Shown: positions 26,442-36,071, numbered from the stretch's first letter. The stretch: 64,000 nucleotides of DNA from Thermoguttaceae bacterium (GCA_017408405.1 JAFQUP010000075.1:1-64000); one strand, 5' to 3'. Notes: generated by a model from the sequence alone, not told the origin. Made by a program: numbers and translations.

Positions 26442-26753
26442 TAAGAAGGTCCCTCCCCATTTTACGTTTTCAATTAAAAATAAAATACGCCAAATATTTG
26501 AAAGCGAAACTTTCATCCTGCGGCCTCTTTTGAAAGTTAAAAATCATTTTACGGGCATGGCATAACAAAAATTTTATTTATTTTAATTCTTTTTATCTCT
26601 TTCAACAGGGGGGGGGAATTAACTTCCCCAAAAAGAATAAAAAAATTTCCTTAAAATTCCAAATTGCCATTTTTTTCTTCCTAAATTAATGGTATACTTG
26701 GAATGAATGGATTTTATGGACTCAAAAACTCTTTTTCAGGAGATTCCCCTAAA
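26442..26753. other. Divergent spacer with a nine-G tract
   Basis: The spacer between paralogue A (minus) and kdsC (plus). It holds a G9 homopolymer at 26608-26616 and a GGGGAA/TTCCCC hairpin overlapping it. A TGGTATACT -10-like box lies at 26691-26698 upstream of kdsC. No gene is seen. Confidence 0.6.
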
Positions 26754-27263
26754 ATGGCTCTGACCTCAAAACTTCAAAAAATTCGCATGATCCTTTCCGA
26801 CGTGGACGGCTGTTTAACAGACGGTTCTCTCGTTTTCGACGAACAGGGAAATGAAATCAAAGCGTTTCATGCGCGGGATGGTTTAGGAATTACCATCTGG
26901 AAACGAAAAGGCGGCCTGATTGGATTCGTAACTCGCCGCTGCACTTCCGTCGTCAAAAAACGCGCAGAAGAACTGAAAATCCAGGAACTCTGTCAGGGAG
27001 TTGAAAATAAAGTCGCGCTTTTGGCCAACATTTGCGCAAAATATGGTCTTTCCTCTGACGAAGTTGCCTACGTTGGGGATGATCTGGTTGACTTTGACAT
27101 CATGAAAGCTGTTGGCGTTTCCGCCTGTCCAGCGGACTCCGTTCCAGAGATTATCGAAATCGCGGATTACGTCTGCCAGACAAACGGAGGAAAAGGTGTC
27201 GTTCGGGAACTCATTGAGCAGATTCTTAAGGCTCGCGGGGAATGGAACAATTTCGGTTTCTGA
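26754..27263 (+). CDS. kdsC: 3-deoxy-D-manno-octulosonate 8-phosphate phosphatase
   Basis: A C0-type HAD phosphatase that releases Kdo from Kdo-8-phosphate for lipopolysaccharide core synthesis. The 169-residue protein has HAD motif I DVDGCLTDG (nucleophile Asp near residue 14) and FHARDGLGI. Motif II is the FVTRR strand, the Lys is in VENKVALL, and motif III is VGDDLVDFDIM. No cap domain is present, as expected for KdsC. The start ATG at 26754 follows AGGAG; upstream in-frame start codons lack a site. The next gene encodes an OstA/LptA-like protein, an arrangement reminiscent of kdsC-lptC-lptA in other Gram-negative bacteria. Confidence 0.9.
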   Translation: MALTSKLQKIRMILSDVDGCLTDGSLVFDEQGNEIKAFHARDGLGITIWKRKGGLIGFVTRRCTSVVKKRAEELKIQELCQGVENKVALLANICAKYGLSSDEVAYVGDDLVDFDIMKAVGVSACPADSVPEIIEIADYVCQTNGGKGVVRELIEQILKARGEWNNFGF

Positions 27264-27395
27264 ACCTCTATTCAAAACATTCTGAAGCAATGCTCAAAAT
27301 GAAGAACAAGCTGTTTCCCTTTCAGTTTATCAAAAACTTCATTTTGAGCAGTTACTTAAATTTGTCATCCCTAACTTTCACAAACAGGTTTTTCA

Positions 27396-30300
27396 ATGCA
27401 GGCAAATCCAACCGCAGCACGTTTTTCTTCTGTCATTGCCGTAACTGGAATTCTGTTTTGCGTTTACTATTTTTTACTTGTTCCCCATCTTGAAGCCCCA
27501 CTCCCTAAAACTCCCGCGTCCCAAAACACGATTTCCCCAATAAAAAGCCGTTCTCCATACGCGCGTTTCTTCAGTGAGGATTCGTGGGAACGGACAACTG
27601 ATTCTGAAAACCTTCTTAAGTCGGATAACATCGTGATGCTGTTTCAGAATTTCCGCATCAACGATGAAATGAAAATATCCAGCGATAAATGCACGATTCT
27701 CATCGCTCCCGGCGAAAAAATTTTCCCAACGAAAGAAATCCCGGGAAAACCGTTCCATCCAATTATTATTTCCATCATGGAAGGTGCCGACATCCAGCTT
27801 TCCTCGGAGGAAGGAGAAAATTTCAGTCCGCGTCCGGTTGAAGGAAGGCTTCATGGTCCAGTGACAATCAAGCACAAAACAAAAGTCCAAAATCAGTTTC
27901 TTGACTGTTCTCTCACGACAAGTGATTTGATTTGCGATATGAACACGCTTCAAACTCAAAAACCTGTCAACTTCTCTTTTGGAACGATTACTGGAGAAGG
28001 AAGTCATTTAACCGTTTTCCTGGAAATCAATGAAGAGAAAAAATCGCCATTCTCCGGAATTCAAAGCATTCGTCTGAATCAGCTGAAGCACATTACGCTT
28101 GGGCTGACTCCTTTTCAGCTTAAACAAATAGTACCTAAAATTTCCGACAATACCCGTAAGCAGCTCGATCAAATGTTTGGACCAAAAGGGCTCATTCCAA
28201 TTATCCTTACCTGCGATGGTCCCGTGACCTACGATGTCTCAAGCGGATCTATCTCTTTCAGCAGAAATGTTACGATTAAATGCCAATATGAAAATATGCC
28301 GCACGACTCAATCAGCTGCGAATATCTGACTCTCCAGCTTTCTCCTGAAATCAGGGAACATTTTCAGGAAAATCAGAAGCAGGAGTCCCTTTTCCCAATG
28401 GAAAACCGCCAGGTTACGGCAGAGTCACTGCTTACGCCGCAACTTTTCAATTCTCCCGTTCACTCTTCGGACACAAAAACCGTAACTCTTGCCAAACCCT
28501 CAATCAATGAAAAAAATTTTGAGAAAATCCCGCTGGAAAGAGTCTCCGCCAGAACGAACATTCAGTTAAATGTTCCGACTTTCCAATGTTCCGCCAAGGC
28601 CGACAATTTAGAATTTCATTTTCCCACTCAGACTCTTAAGCTTGAAAGCAACCTACAAGCAGAAATTCGCTTCGCGCGGGAGGGCGTTCAGAATGAATTT
28701 TACGCAAAAAACATTACTTACGTACTCCCGGTAACCAACAAACTTGGCACAATCAATGTCACCGGAAGCGGATGGTTTAGAACCTCTTTTGAAGATCCCC
28801 AAAAATCAGGCCAATTCATTCCTTTAAGAGTTAACTGGCGAGAACAAATGACTTCTGAAAACGGGCCGGAGGATCGCTGCTTGATCCGGGTCATGGGAGA
28901 AGTCCAAATTGAATCACCGCCGCTTGGAAATCTGACCGCGGATTCGATTCAGTTGTTTCTGCGTCCCCAAACGGAACGGGATACCACTTTGATAAAAAAT
29001 GTTATCGCGGATATTCAAAAAATTAATCCCCAAACCAAGATTCGCAAAACCTTCAAGAAAATGGATTATCTTCCGGAAATTCTGAACGCGTCGGGAAATA
29101 TCCGCTTAAATTTTCATCAGGAATCCGTTAATCTTCAGGCTGAACTCAATCAAATCCAATTCCGTTTTCAGCCTGCGGAAAAATTCCCCGAAGTTCTCGG
29201 TGAAAGTCTTCGCGATTCTTCAAAAACCGCTGCGCCTTCTTCTCCTCCGGAAATGGCTGCCCCAAACTCTGCCATTCAGACGGGATCAATCCTTGCCCCC
29301 CCCCATTCTGAACCTCCTCGGAATTTTGTGCTGGCCGCGGATTCACTCTCGGGAGAAATTTTAATGTTGCCGGGAAAAGATTCTTTTTTCGTTTCCAAAG
29401 CCACACTTTTGGAAAAACCAGGAAAAAATATTACGATCCATGAAGAATCTTCCTCTCTGACCAGCGAACAGAAAATCAAAGTGGAGGCTCAAAAAATCAC
29501 ACTGCACGATATTCATCGAAAATCACTTCAAGGTGTCATTCAGGGAACTCCTACCGTTCTTTCCGGAATGGGAATGCGCATGGAAACCGCGTCGATCTCA
29601 CTAAACTGCGCCGCGAACAGAATTGACATTAATCATCCAGGAAAGATGAAAGTTTATTTCCGGAAAAAAAATACACTGTCTGAAACCAATATTTCCTGGC
29701 AAAAAAATCTGTTTTTTGACGGACAAAAGATTCAGGTCAATGGTGACGTTCAGGTTCGTGAAACCTCCACTGAAATTCATGCCGAAAAGGTTCTGGCTTT
29801 ACTCAGTGAACCAATCATGCTCAACAAACCTCCAAAGATTTCCAAAAATACTCAGGTTTCCGCCTTTTTTTCAAATTTTTCCGCGGAAAAAAATATTTTC
29901 ATCAGCCACCGGCTTTTTGACGAAAACAGTGCCTTAACGGACATTTTCTCAATCAGAAGCGGGCACCTTAATTTCGATCCCTACTCCAAAACCCTAACCG
30001 CTGAAGGAAAAGGCCAGTTACGTCTCTCACATTTCGGCTCATTTGAAAAAAAGGAAGAGCGGACCTCCCCGTTGACTACGATCAGGACACCGCCTGCCAG
30101 ATCAAAACCTGAATGGAGGCAGATGCTGCTGGAATACTCCGGAGGAATTAACGCGAATCTCACGAATGGCGAGTTCTCAATCAGAGAGCATATCGCCGGA
30201 ATTACTTACCCTGTGCGGGATGAAAACGACCTTATTCCAAAAGTTCGTATGGAATCCCAGGACATTCCGCCAAACGGTTTCACGTTCACGTGCTCAACCA

Positions 30301-30629
30301 TTTTCATTAATCAGGTTCCTTCCATTCCAGATAATTCCTCCGCGCTATTTCTGGAAAAAAGAAACTACGGTGAAATGAAATTGGAATTTCTTGCCGAAGG
30401 AAAAATTCATGTGGAGGATTCAAACCATTCCATTGACGGACATTCCCTCCAGTATTCCCAAGAAAAAAATCAGTGCACGATCAAAGGAACCCCGCATATG
30501 CCGGTAAGAATTACCCAGCAGGAGTTTGTGGGGGGGCCAAGAAATGAAATGCAGGCAGGAACTATTAAAATTAACCTGGAAACCATGGAATTCAGTTCGG
30601 ATGAAATAATGCTCGATGGGGCTTTTTGA
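27396..30629 (+). CDS. Giant OstA/LptA-like envelope protein
   Basis: A 1077-residue protein with one N-terminal membrane helix (about residues 10-30), presumably anchored in the inner membrane with a periplasmic body. The rest consists of beta-rich stretches resembling OstA/LptA/LptC domains. Examples are ISSDKCTILIAP, FQCSAKADNLEFHFPTQTL, VNLQAELNQIQFRFQ, VEAQKITLHDIHRKSLQGVI and NHSIDGHSLQYSQEKNQ. That pattern of alternating basis strands, with a final map of sugar-chain-type repeats, fits lipopolysaccharide transport bridges, and the kdsC neighbour supports it. Assignment by pattern only. A C9 tract at 29296-29304 lies in the coding region and could slip. No terminator is obvious before the next gene. 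Confidence 0.72.
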   Translation: MQANPTAARFSSVIAVTGILFCVYYFLLVPHLEAPLPKTPASQNTISPIKSRSPYARFFSEDSWERTTDSENLLKSDNIVMLFQNFRINDEMKISSDKCTILIAPGEKIFPTKEIPGKPFHPIIISIMEGADIQLSSEEGENFSPRPVEGRLHGPVTIKHKTKVQNQFLDCSLTTSDLICDMNTLQTQKPVNFSFGTITGEGSHLTVFLEINEEKKSPFSGIQSIRLNQLKHITLGLTPFQLKQIVPKISDNTRKQLDQMFGPKGLIPIILTCDGPVTYDVSSGSISFSRNVTIKCQYENMPHDSISCEYLTLQLSPEIREHFQENQKQESLFPMENRQVTAESLLTPQLFNSPVHSSDTKTVTLAKPSINEKNFEKIPLERVSARTNIQLNVPTFQCSAKADNLEFHFPTQTLKLESNLQAEIRFAREGVQNEFYAKNITYVLPVTNKLGTINVTGSGWFRTSFEDPQKSGQFIPLRVNWREQMTSENGPEDRCLIRVMGEVQIESPPLGNLTADSIQLFLRPQTERDTTLIKNVIADIQKINPQTKIRKTFKKMDYLPEILNASGNIRLNFHQESVNLQAELNQIQFRFQPAEKFPEVLGESLRDSSKTAAPSSPPEMAAPNSAIQTGSILAPPHSEPPRNFVLAADSLSGEILMLPGKDSFFVSKATLLEKPGKNITIHEESSSLTSEQKIKVEAQKITLHDIHRKSLQGVIQGTPTVLSGMGMRMETASISLNCAANRIDINHPGKMKVYFRKKNTLSETNISWQKNLFFDGQKIQVNGDVQVRETSTEIHAEKVLALLSEPIMLNKPPKISKNTQVSAFFSNFSAEKNIFISHRLFDENSALTDIFSIRSGHLNFDPYSKTLTAEGKGQLRLSHFGSFEKKEERTSPLTTIRTPPARSKPEWRQMLLEYSGGINANLTNGEFSIREHIAGITYPVRDENDLIPKVRMESQDIPPNGFTFTCSTIFINQVPSIPDNSSALFLEKRNYGEMKLEFLAEGKIHVEDSNHSIDGHSLQYSQEKNQCTIKGTPHMPVRITQQEFVGGPRNEMQAGTIKINLETMEFSSDEIMLDGAF

Positions 30630-30682
30630 CGATAATTCTCTCGATTTATTTTTTTGATCCGAAAACTTTCCGGGAGAAAATC

Positions 30683-30934
30683 ATGCCTGACTATTCGCCA
30701 TATCAACAAAAAATTATTAAACGATACTACGAAAACTACGGAGACATTGGTGCCCAGCGCCTCGCGGAACTCGCTACTGACCTTTATCTGGCCGAAGGAA
30801 AAAAACTCGCGGCTGCCTGGAAAAGAGCGGAAGATACCATGCGCAAAATGAAAATACCAGAAAACAGAATCAATTTCATCATCGATTCAAAAGATCCTGC
30901 TCTCCTGGCTAAACTCGTCAAAGAATTGGGATAA
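30683..30934 (+). CDS. Small conserved helical protein of unknown function
   Basis: An 83-residue, mostly helical soluble protein beginning MPDYSPYQQKIIKRYYENYG and containing ELATDLYLAEGKKLAAAWKR. I recall similar small proteins in planctomycetes and some other bacteria, with the same YQQKIIKRYY start and unknown role. GGGAG lies seven bases before the chosen ATG; upstream codons of the open frame overlap the preceding gene. It may be cotranscribed with the OstA-like gene, since only 53 bases separate them. Confidence 0.78.
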   Translation: MPDYSPYQQKIIKRYYENYGDIGAQRLAELATDLYLAEGKKLAAAWKRAEDTMRKMKIPENRINFIIDSKDPALLAKLVKELG

Positions 30935-30974
30935 CTCTCTGATTTAATGACAATATGGAATCTCCGCATTAAAA

Positions 30975-31005
30975 ATCGGCAGGTGAGTTCATCTCAACTG
31001 CCGAT
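30975..31005 (-). terminator. Terminator after the 655-residue secreted protein gene
   Basis: On the minus strand, a stem ATCGGCAG/CTGCCGAT with inner TGAG/CTCA pairing is followed by TTTTT. Confidence 0.75.
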
Positions 31006-31032
31006 CGTATTACCTTTCGAAAACCGCTTTAC

Positions 31033-33000
31033 TCACATTGCGTTAAAAAGAAACATACTCGGAAGCATTCCAAGAATCCGGGTAATCCCTTCCTCAAAAT
31101 CAATATGAATTTCAACTCCCTCAGAAACTCCTTCCGCGCTAATTCGCACATCCGTCTTTTCTGCATCTTCCAGCATGGCCAAGAGAACTTCAATCGTCCG
31201 AAGTGTTTTTTTCGCCTGTTTCATTGATTCTTCAAGATCCTTCTCCTCTGAATTCCCTAACTCTTCGATGCTTTCTTCAAGTTCAGAATCAAAAATCAAT
31301 TCACTCTCCGTGACATCGGATTCTTCCGTTGAGTCATTTTCAGATTTCAACTCTGACGCCTGGGAGTCATTTTCATATGAAGCAAGTGCCATTTCTGCCG
31401 ACTCTGCGTAAAGTTCTGTCCACTTCGACACAAACTCCAGAAATTTCCGAACATCAATCCGGACATCACTAACTTTCTCGAAAGATTTTGGCGCGTTGGC
31501 TGGCAGCGACTCGAGTTTTCCAAGAGGATCGTTCCCAAATCCAACAACACATACGTTCTCCTTCCCCCCAACCGCAAATGTCAATGAGTCACCAATCATT
31601 CGGAAGAGAAGTTCTCGTTCTTCCTTCGTATTTTTTTGCGCGGAAGTTTTCATCTGAGACTCTGCCAAATCAATGATTTTGCCGGTTGGAATCGTAATTT
31701 GGAAAAAATTCATCCCATTTTTCAATGAAACCTCGTTTTTTACCCATGACTCATCAAAATCTTCTCCAAACTTCTCTTTAAGAAACGCCGTCACTTTCGC
31801 TGCCGCTTCACGTACTCGAGACAGTTCGTTTAGCTGAAACGCCAAAAGAAGATCCATATCCCCAAGAGATCCATCACACAAAATTCCATAGTTTTTTTCT
31901 GTTCTGGATGAAACTTCCTCAAGAACCGGTTTCAGAAGCAGCTCAAGCTCATTCAAAAGTTTATCGACATCCGAATCTGAATCCGCGTTGAAATATTTTC
32001 TGATTTCGTTTCTGATTCCTTCAAACTGATCGTTCTCAAAACTTTTCGCTCTCTCATCCTCAACAGAAACACCAAAGCCGCGAAGAAGTCCAGGATATTC
32101 CGCGAATTCAGAAAACACGGGTTTCACGTCTTCTATTTTTTTCATCATTTCTGCCAAAAGAGAATCGGGGTTCAAACCTATTTTCATCGTAAAACATACC
32201 GATTTACTTTCAGGATCAACCCGCTCCGTCAGATTGAACTCACTAAGTGAATCCCAAACCTGATTCAAGTAACGAAGCTGCTCTTCTGCCGTCTCTTTCC
32301 GCTTCGCGAAATCCTCTGCGCTTTCTCCTTCCTCCTGCTGAAGTCCAACTTCAACCCCTTCAGAAACCGCGCGGGAAAATACTTCACGGATCCCCTCCGG
32401 CATTTTCGAGTAATCCAGCCCAATTCGGAATGTCTCGTCTCCCATTGGCTCAATGATTGCCTCAATTGGACTTCTGCTGATTAGAGCAAGCTGCTCCTCA
32501 CTCTGGCACATAAAGGACCAGCCTTCCTTCACCCGCAGATAATACTCTCCCCATTTTAAGATTTCATCATCAAGTATTTCAAACTCCATATCTTCATTTT
32601 TCGCCGTCAGAAAATCCATCAGGACTTCAGTATCGCCAATCGGAAAGTAATAAAGAGGTAAAGTGTCTGAAGTTCCCGGAACCTTTTGAAACGAAATCCC
32701 AATTTGACGATCCAAATCCGCCTTCTTCATCACCTCTGGACCTGTCCAAAATCGAATAGGACCTTCGATCATTGCCGCGAACGCAGGATTGGAAGAGGCC
32801 TCCCCTATCATTCGCATATCACGGATGAACGCATTAAAACTACGCGCCGAAAATGTCAGATATGTCTCCGGCAACCGTTCCTGCTCAGACGTTGCCCCCC
32901 CCTTGGACAAACTCTCTGATTCTGACCAAACCTTGCCAGAAAACAATACGCCGCAAAGAAACAACGGCACAAAAAATAAACACACGATCCTATTCTTCAT
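31033..33000 (-). CDS. Secreted acidic protein of unknown function
   Basis: A 655-residue protein with a clear signal peptide (MKNR start, hydrophobic core to about residue 20, VWSES cleavage region). The mature chain is acidic and mostly folded-looking, with YLTFSARSFNAFIRDMRMIG near its start and a later FAVGGKENVCVVGFGND stretch. An acidic Ser/Glu insert lies at about residues 545-590. I recall planctomycete secreted proteins with a similar opening but no known role. No catalytic motif or anchor is seen. An AAGGGA ribosome site precedes the ATG. Function unknown. Confidence 0.75.
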   Translation of the reverse strand: MKNRIVCLFFVPLFLCGVLFSGKVWSESESLSKGGATSEQERLPETYLTFSARSFNAFIRDMRMIGEASSNPAFAAMIEGPIRFWTGPEVMKKADLDRQIGISFQKVPGTSDTLPLYYFPIGDTEVLMDFLTAKNEDMEFEILDDEILKWGEYYLRVKEGWSFMCQSEEQLALISRSPIEAIIEPMGDETFRIGLDYSKMPEGIREVFSRAVSEGVEVGLQQEEGESAEDFAKRKETAEEQLRYLNQVWDSLSEFNLTERVDPESKSVCFTMKIGLNPDSLLAEMMKKIEDVKPVFSEFAEYPGLLRGFGVSVEDERAKSFENDQFEGIRNEIRKYFNADSDSDVDKLLNELELLLKPVLEEVSSRTEKNYGILCDGSLGDMDLLLAFQLNELSRVREAAAKVTAFLKEKFGEDFDESWVKNEVSLKNGMNFFQITIPTGKIIDLAESQMKTSAQKNTKEERELLFRMIGDSLTFAVGGKENVCVVGFGNDPLGKLESLPANAPKSFEKVSDVRIDVRKFLEFVSKWTELYAESAEMALASYENDSQASELKSENDSTEESDVTESELIFDSELEESIEELGNSEEKDLEESMKQAKKTLRTIEVLLAMLEDAEKTDVRISAEGVSEGVEIHIDFEEGITRILGMLPSMFLFNAM

Positions 33001-33256
33001 GTTTTTATTCCCTTAATACCAATTTTCTTTTTCCGAAGAAAATCTTCCTGGAAAAAATTCTCTCATCGCTACACAGAATATCAAGCCTGAAAAAATACTA
33101 TTTTCCCAAACGATCAACGCGCGGAAGACAGACCCCTTCCGCCGGATACCCTAAAACCTATTATATCCAGCCCGCTTTCGTTTTCAAGGAGGGGCACTAT
33201 CCAGACGCCCCCAACATTAATAAAGGAACGCGTATCATTTACCGAGCTTCAATTTC

Positions 33257-34744
33257 TCAGCGTTCCGGATACTCTAAAGACCCCGTATCCAATTCAAGCT
33301 CGGAAACATCCTCTATTACCAGAACATCTTCGATCCCTTCTTCCTTCATCGGAACATCTGGAATTGCCACAGGCTTTTTAACTCCCCAATGCCCCGTAAT
33401 CGGAGCGGTTTCAGGTTCTCCCGGCGAAACAGGGAAATTGCCCGCGCCTTCTTCCAAAACACTACGTCCCATTTCCTCCGCTCCTGAAACCGAATATGTT
33501 CTCTGCTCCGCAAACTCATCTCCAGAAAATCCCCCTTCGACAAGACCTTCAACAGCCTGTTTCAGGGACAAATCCTGAAATTCATTCTCATTCATCTCGT
33601 ATTCTTTCATCTCACCGGCTATTGCCCGCGTATCTTGAACACCATCCAAACCCGCCCCGGAAACCAGCGATTCTTCTTCACCTGCCACAATACCTTCCTC
33701 GGTCACAACTGGAAATGGACGCATTTCTCCATATTTCTGCCTTTCATTCCCAGTGCTCTCTTCCATCGCGTACGACGGTTTTTCCATATCTGCCGACATA
33801 TTCTCTTCAGAAATTATTCCCGTTGCCGCCCCGCTGCCGCCTTCTTGCGCCGCGGCCGTCTCTTGCGAATCCATCCCATAAACTGGTTTCATGGACAAAT
33901 GCTCGGAAACTGCCACTTCCCTCTCTCCTCGGTCCACATGATTCACGGCCGAATTATCCATACCGGCAAATTCAGAATTTCTATCCTTCTCCACGCCGTC
34001 CGCGTACCCGTTTCTCACACTCTCTTCACCGTGCTCACTTTCAGGAAGAGATTCCGCCACATGAAAATCTTTCGGAAGAATTACTTTTACCGTATCCTCT
34101 ACCTCACTCCGCTCTGATTCTGACATTTCGCCAGCTGCCGGTTCTTCCGATACTGAATCCGCGTTCGTTAAAATCCTGTTGGACGAAAATTTTGGAAGTT
34201 TCTGAACCTGAACCATCAAATTTGGTGCCCCCTTGTCAGGAGAAGGAACGTCCGGTATCGAAAAACGAACCATTTCCTCCTCCGTCTTCCCGCCAAACCA
34301 ACAGAAGGGCCATACAGCGTTCCGCACAATAGGATCGCGGCTTTTCTCCTTTTTTTTGCTAAAATTTAGGGAAGTTGACGAATGTATCGTATTTTTTTCC
34401 GCGAAATTTATAGAAGTATTTTCAGATCCACCACTTAAAACATGATCATACGAAATGGAATGAGAACTGGCAGAAGACATTTCATTACCATATGAGACAT
34501 TTAAATTTTCCCCAGTTTCCTCATCTTCACAAAATTTATGGGAATTCCAACGCAACGTTCCCTCCGCGACACCCTCAAAATCACCTGTTGTTTCGTTTGT
34601 GCCGATTGTTTGGATTTTATGTTGCAAATGTGAATTACAGAACAATGAAATATTAAACACCGATTCATCAATTAGAATACTTACTGCGAGCCATATGATA
34701 AACATTAATCCGGCAATCACTGAAGTTCGTATGGTGACGGTCAT
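33257..34744 (-). CDS. Membrane-anchored low-complexity protein of unknown function
   Basis: A 495-residue protein with one N-terminal membrane helix (about residues 8-24), followed entirely by Glu/Ser/Gly-rich low-complexity sequence. No domain is recognisable. The only regular feature is scattered Met-Glu-Glu clusters and an acidic tail ending LELDTGSLEYPER. I chose the ATG at 34744, which has AAAGG nine bases upstream, over a start 38 codons earlier. The base composition and lack of stops over 1.5 kb support a real gene, but it evolves fast. It may be an envelope spacer protein. Function unknown. Confidence 0.6.
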   Translation of the reverse strand: MTVTIRTSVIAGLMFIIWLAVSILIDESVFNISLFCNSHLQHKIQTIGTNETTGDFEGVAEGTLRWNSHKFCEDEETGENLNVSYGNEMSSASSHSISYDHVLSGGSENTSINFAEKNTIHSSTSLNFSKKKEKSRDPIVRNAVWPFCWFGGKTEEEMVRFSIPDVPSPDKGAPNLMVQVQKLPKFSSNRILTNADSVSEEPAAGEMSESERSEVEDTVKVILPKDFHVAESLPESEHGEESVRNGYADGVEKDRNSEFAGMDNSAVNHVDRGEREVAVSEHLSMKPVYGMDSQETAAAQEGGSGAATGIISEENMSADMEKPSYAMEESTGNERQKYGEMRPFPVVTEEGIVAGEEESLVSGAGLDGVQDTRAIAGEMKEYEMNENEFQDLSLKQAVEGLVEGGFSGDEFAEQRTYSVSGAEEMGRSVLEEGAGNFPVSPGEPETAPITGHWGVKKPVAIPDVPMKEEGIEDVLVIEDVSELELDTGSLEYPER

Positions 34745-35019
34745 GAATTTTACCTTTAAATCCTGAGTAGCAGCAAGTAACATACACAAACTAATCCATT
34801 TCAAGTTTAACACATTATATCCGTAATGTCCACTTCCAGAAGATAATTTTTTTATCATTTCAAGAAGAAAAAAAGTAAACTTGAACCGTTACAGAAGCTG
34901 GAACGGATACGCAAAATCTCGTTTCCAAGCGCAAAGCCCCCTACATTCCGCACAATCCTCACAACATGTCGTCAGCAGTGGTTTTTCGAAACTTTTTTAA
35001 AAAATTTCGAGAGCCTCCC

Positions 35020-35048
35020 TTGAAATTATCAGGGTTATGTGGTATAGT
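35020..35048 (+). promoter_or_regulatory. Distal promoter of the Cys-rich protein gene
   Basis: TTGAAA, a 17-base spacer, then TATAGT preceded by TGTGG. It starts a leader of about 400 AT-rich bases. Further candidates lie at TTGACA (35270) and at TGTGGTATAGA (35384-35393). The stretch 34745-35453 contains no gene that I can see; it is the promoter and leader region. Confidence 0.65.
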
Positions 35049-35453
35049 AAAAATAAGCAAGACGTGAGCCTTGCAAAACCTTGGCAAAAAATCGAATTTT
35101 GGTTAAAGGAGTAAAATCCAAAAGACGATAAAAATAAGAAGTTTGAAAAAATCAGACAATGCCAAGCAATTAATAACTTTCATTATTTAGAATTTTCAAA
35201 GAAAATAGAAAATTTGAGAAAATTTTAAATAAAATGAAAAAATAGTCAAAAAAATTGCCTAGGAGAGGATTGACAAAATCGAATTTTTAGGCAAAATATA
35301 TGAAAGGAATAAAAGAGCAAATTAAAATTCACCTACAGGGCAGGAAGTTTTTTTAATTTGTGATTTAATAAAAAGATGGTTTTGTGGTATAGACCATCAT
35401 TTTAGTCCCAAAGGACACAATGGTATCTCAAAGTTTAAACGGAGGATATTTTT

Positions 35454-36071
35454 ATGAAACGTACCGTTTCCCTGATGGCTCTCGCCGTCCTGTTCGCCAG
35501 TGTTTCCGCTGCTAACGCTGGTTTCTTCAAGAAATGCGCTCCCGCTTGCGCTCCGGCTTGCGAAGCTCCGGCTTGCGAAGCTCCCGCTTGCGAAGCTCCG
35601 GCCTGTGAAGCTGCTCCGGCTTGTGAAGCTCCGGCTTGCGAAGCCGCTTGCGCTCCCAAAGCCAAGAAATGCAAGATCAACTTCAAAAAATTCCGTTGCG
35701 CCAAAGCTGCTTGCGCTCCGGCTTGCGAAGCTCCCGCTTGCGAAGCTCCGGCCTGTGAAGCTGCTCCGGCTTGCGAAGCTCCCGCTTGCGAAGCTGCCTG
35801 CGCTCCCAAATGCTGCAAAAAAGCTTGCCTGAAGAAACTCTTCGCCAAAAAATGCGCCAAGAAAGCTTGCGCCCCGGCTTGCGAAGCTCCGGCCTGTGAA
35901 GCTGCTCCGGCTTGCGAAGCTCCCGCTTGCGAAGCTGCCTGCGCTCCCAAATGCGTCAAAAAAGCCTGCCTGAAGAAAATCCGTTTCTGCAAAAAAGCTT
36001 GCGCCCCGGCTTGCGAAGCCCCGGCTTGCGAAGCTCCCGCTTGCGAAGCGGCTGCTGCTCCGGCTTGCTAA
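35454..36071 (+). CDS. Secreted cysteine-rich ACEAP-repeat protein
   Basis: A 205-residue protein with a standard signal peptide (MKRTVSLM, hydrophobic core, ANA cleavage near residue 22). The mature chain is almost entirely repeats of A-C-E-A-P and A-P-A-C units, arranged in four blocks. The blocks are separated by short basic linkers such as KKACLKKLFAKKC. About 36 Cys residues are present, roughly one in six. Such a chain would be expected to cross-link through disulfides or bind metal (inference). A GGAGG ribosome site, several upstream promoters and two downstream hairpins suggest high expression. I know of no characterised homologue. Reverse-strand frames of similar length here are only shadows of the repeat. 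Confidence 0.85.
   Translation: MKRTVSLMALAVLFASVSAANAGFFKKCAPACAPACEAPACEAPACEAPACEAAPACEAPACEAACAPKAKKCKINFKKFRCAKAACAPACEAPACEAPACEAAPACEAPACEAACAPKCCKKACLKKLFAKKCAKKACAPACEAPACEAAPACEAPACEAACAPKCVKKACLKKIRFCKKACAPACEAPACEAPACEAAAAPAC
35537..36068 (+). repeat. Imperfect 15-bp and longer coding repeats
   Basis: GCTTGCGAAGCTCCG-type 15-bp units in four clusters. Whole blocks of about 80-100 bp are also duplicated nearly exactly, each followed by a Lys-rich linker. Confidence 0.9.
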
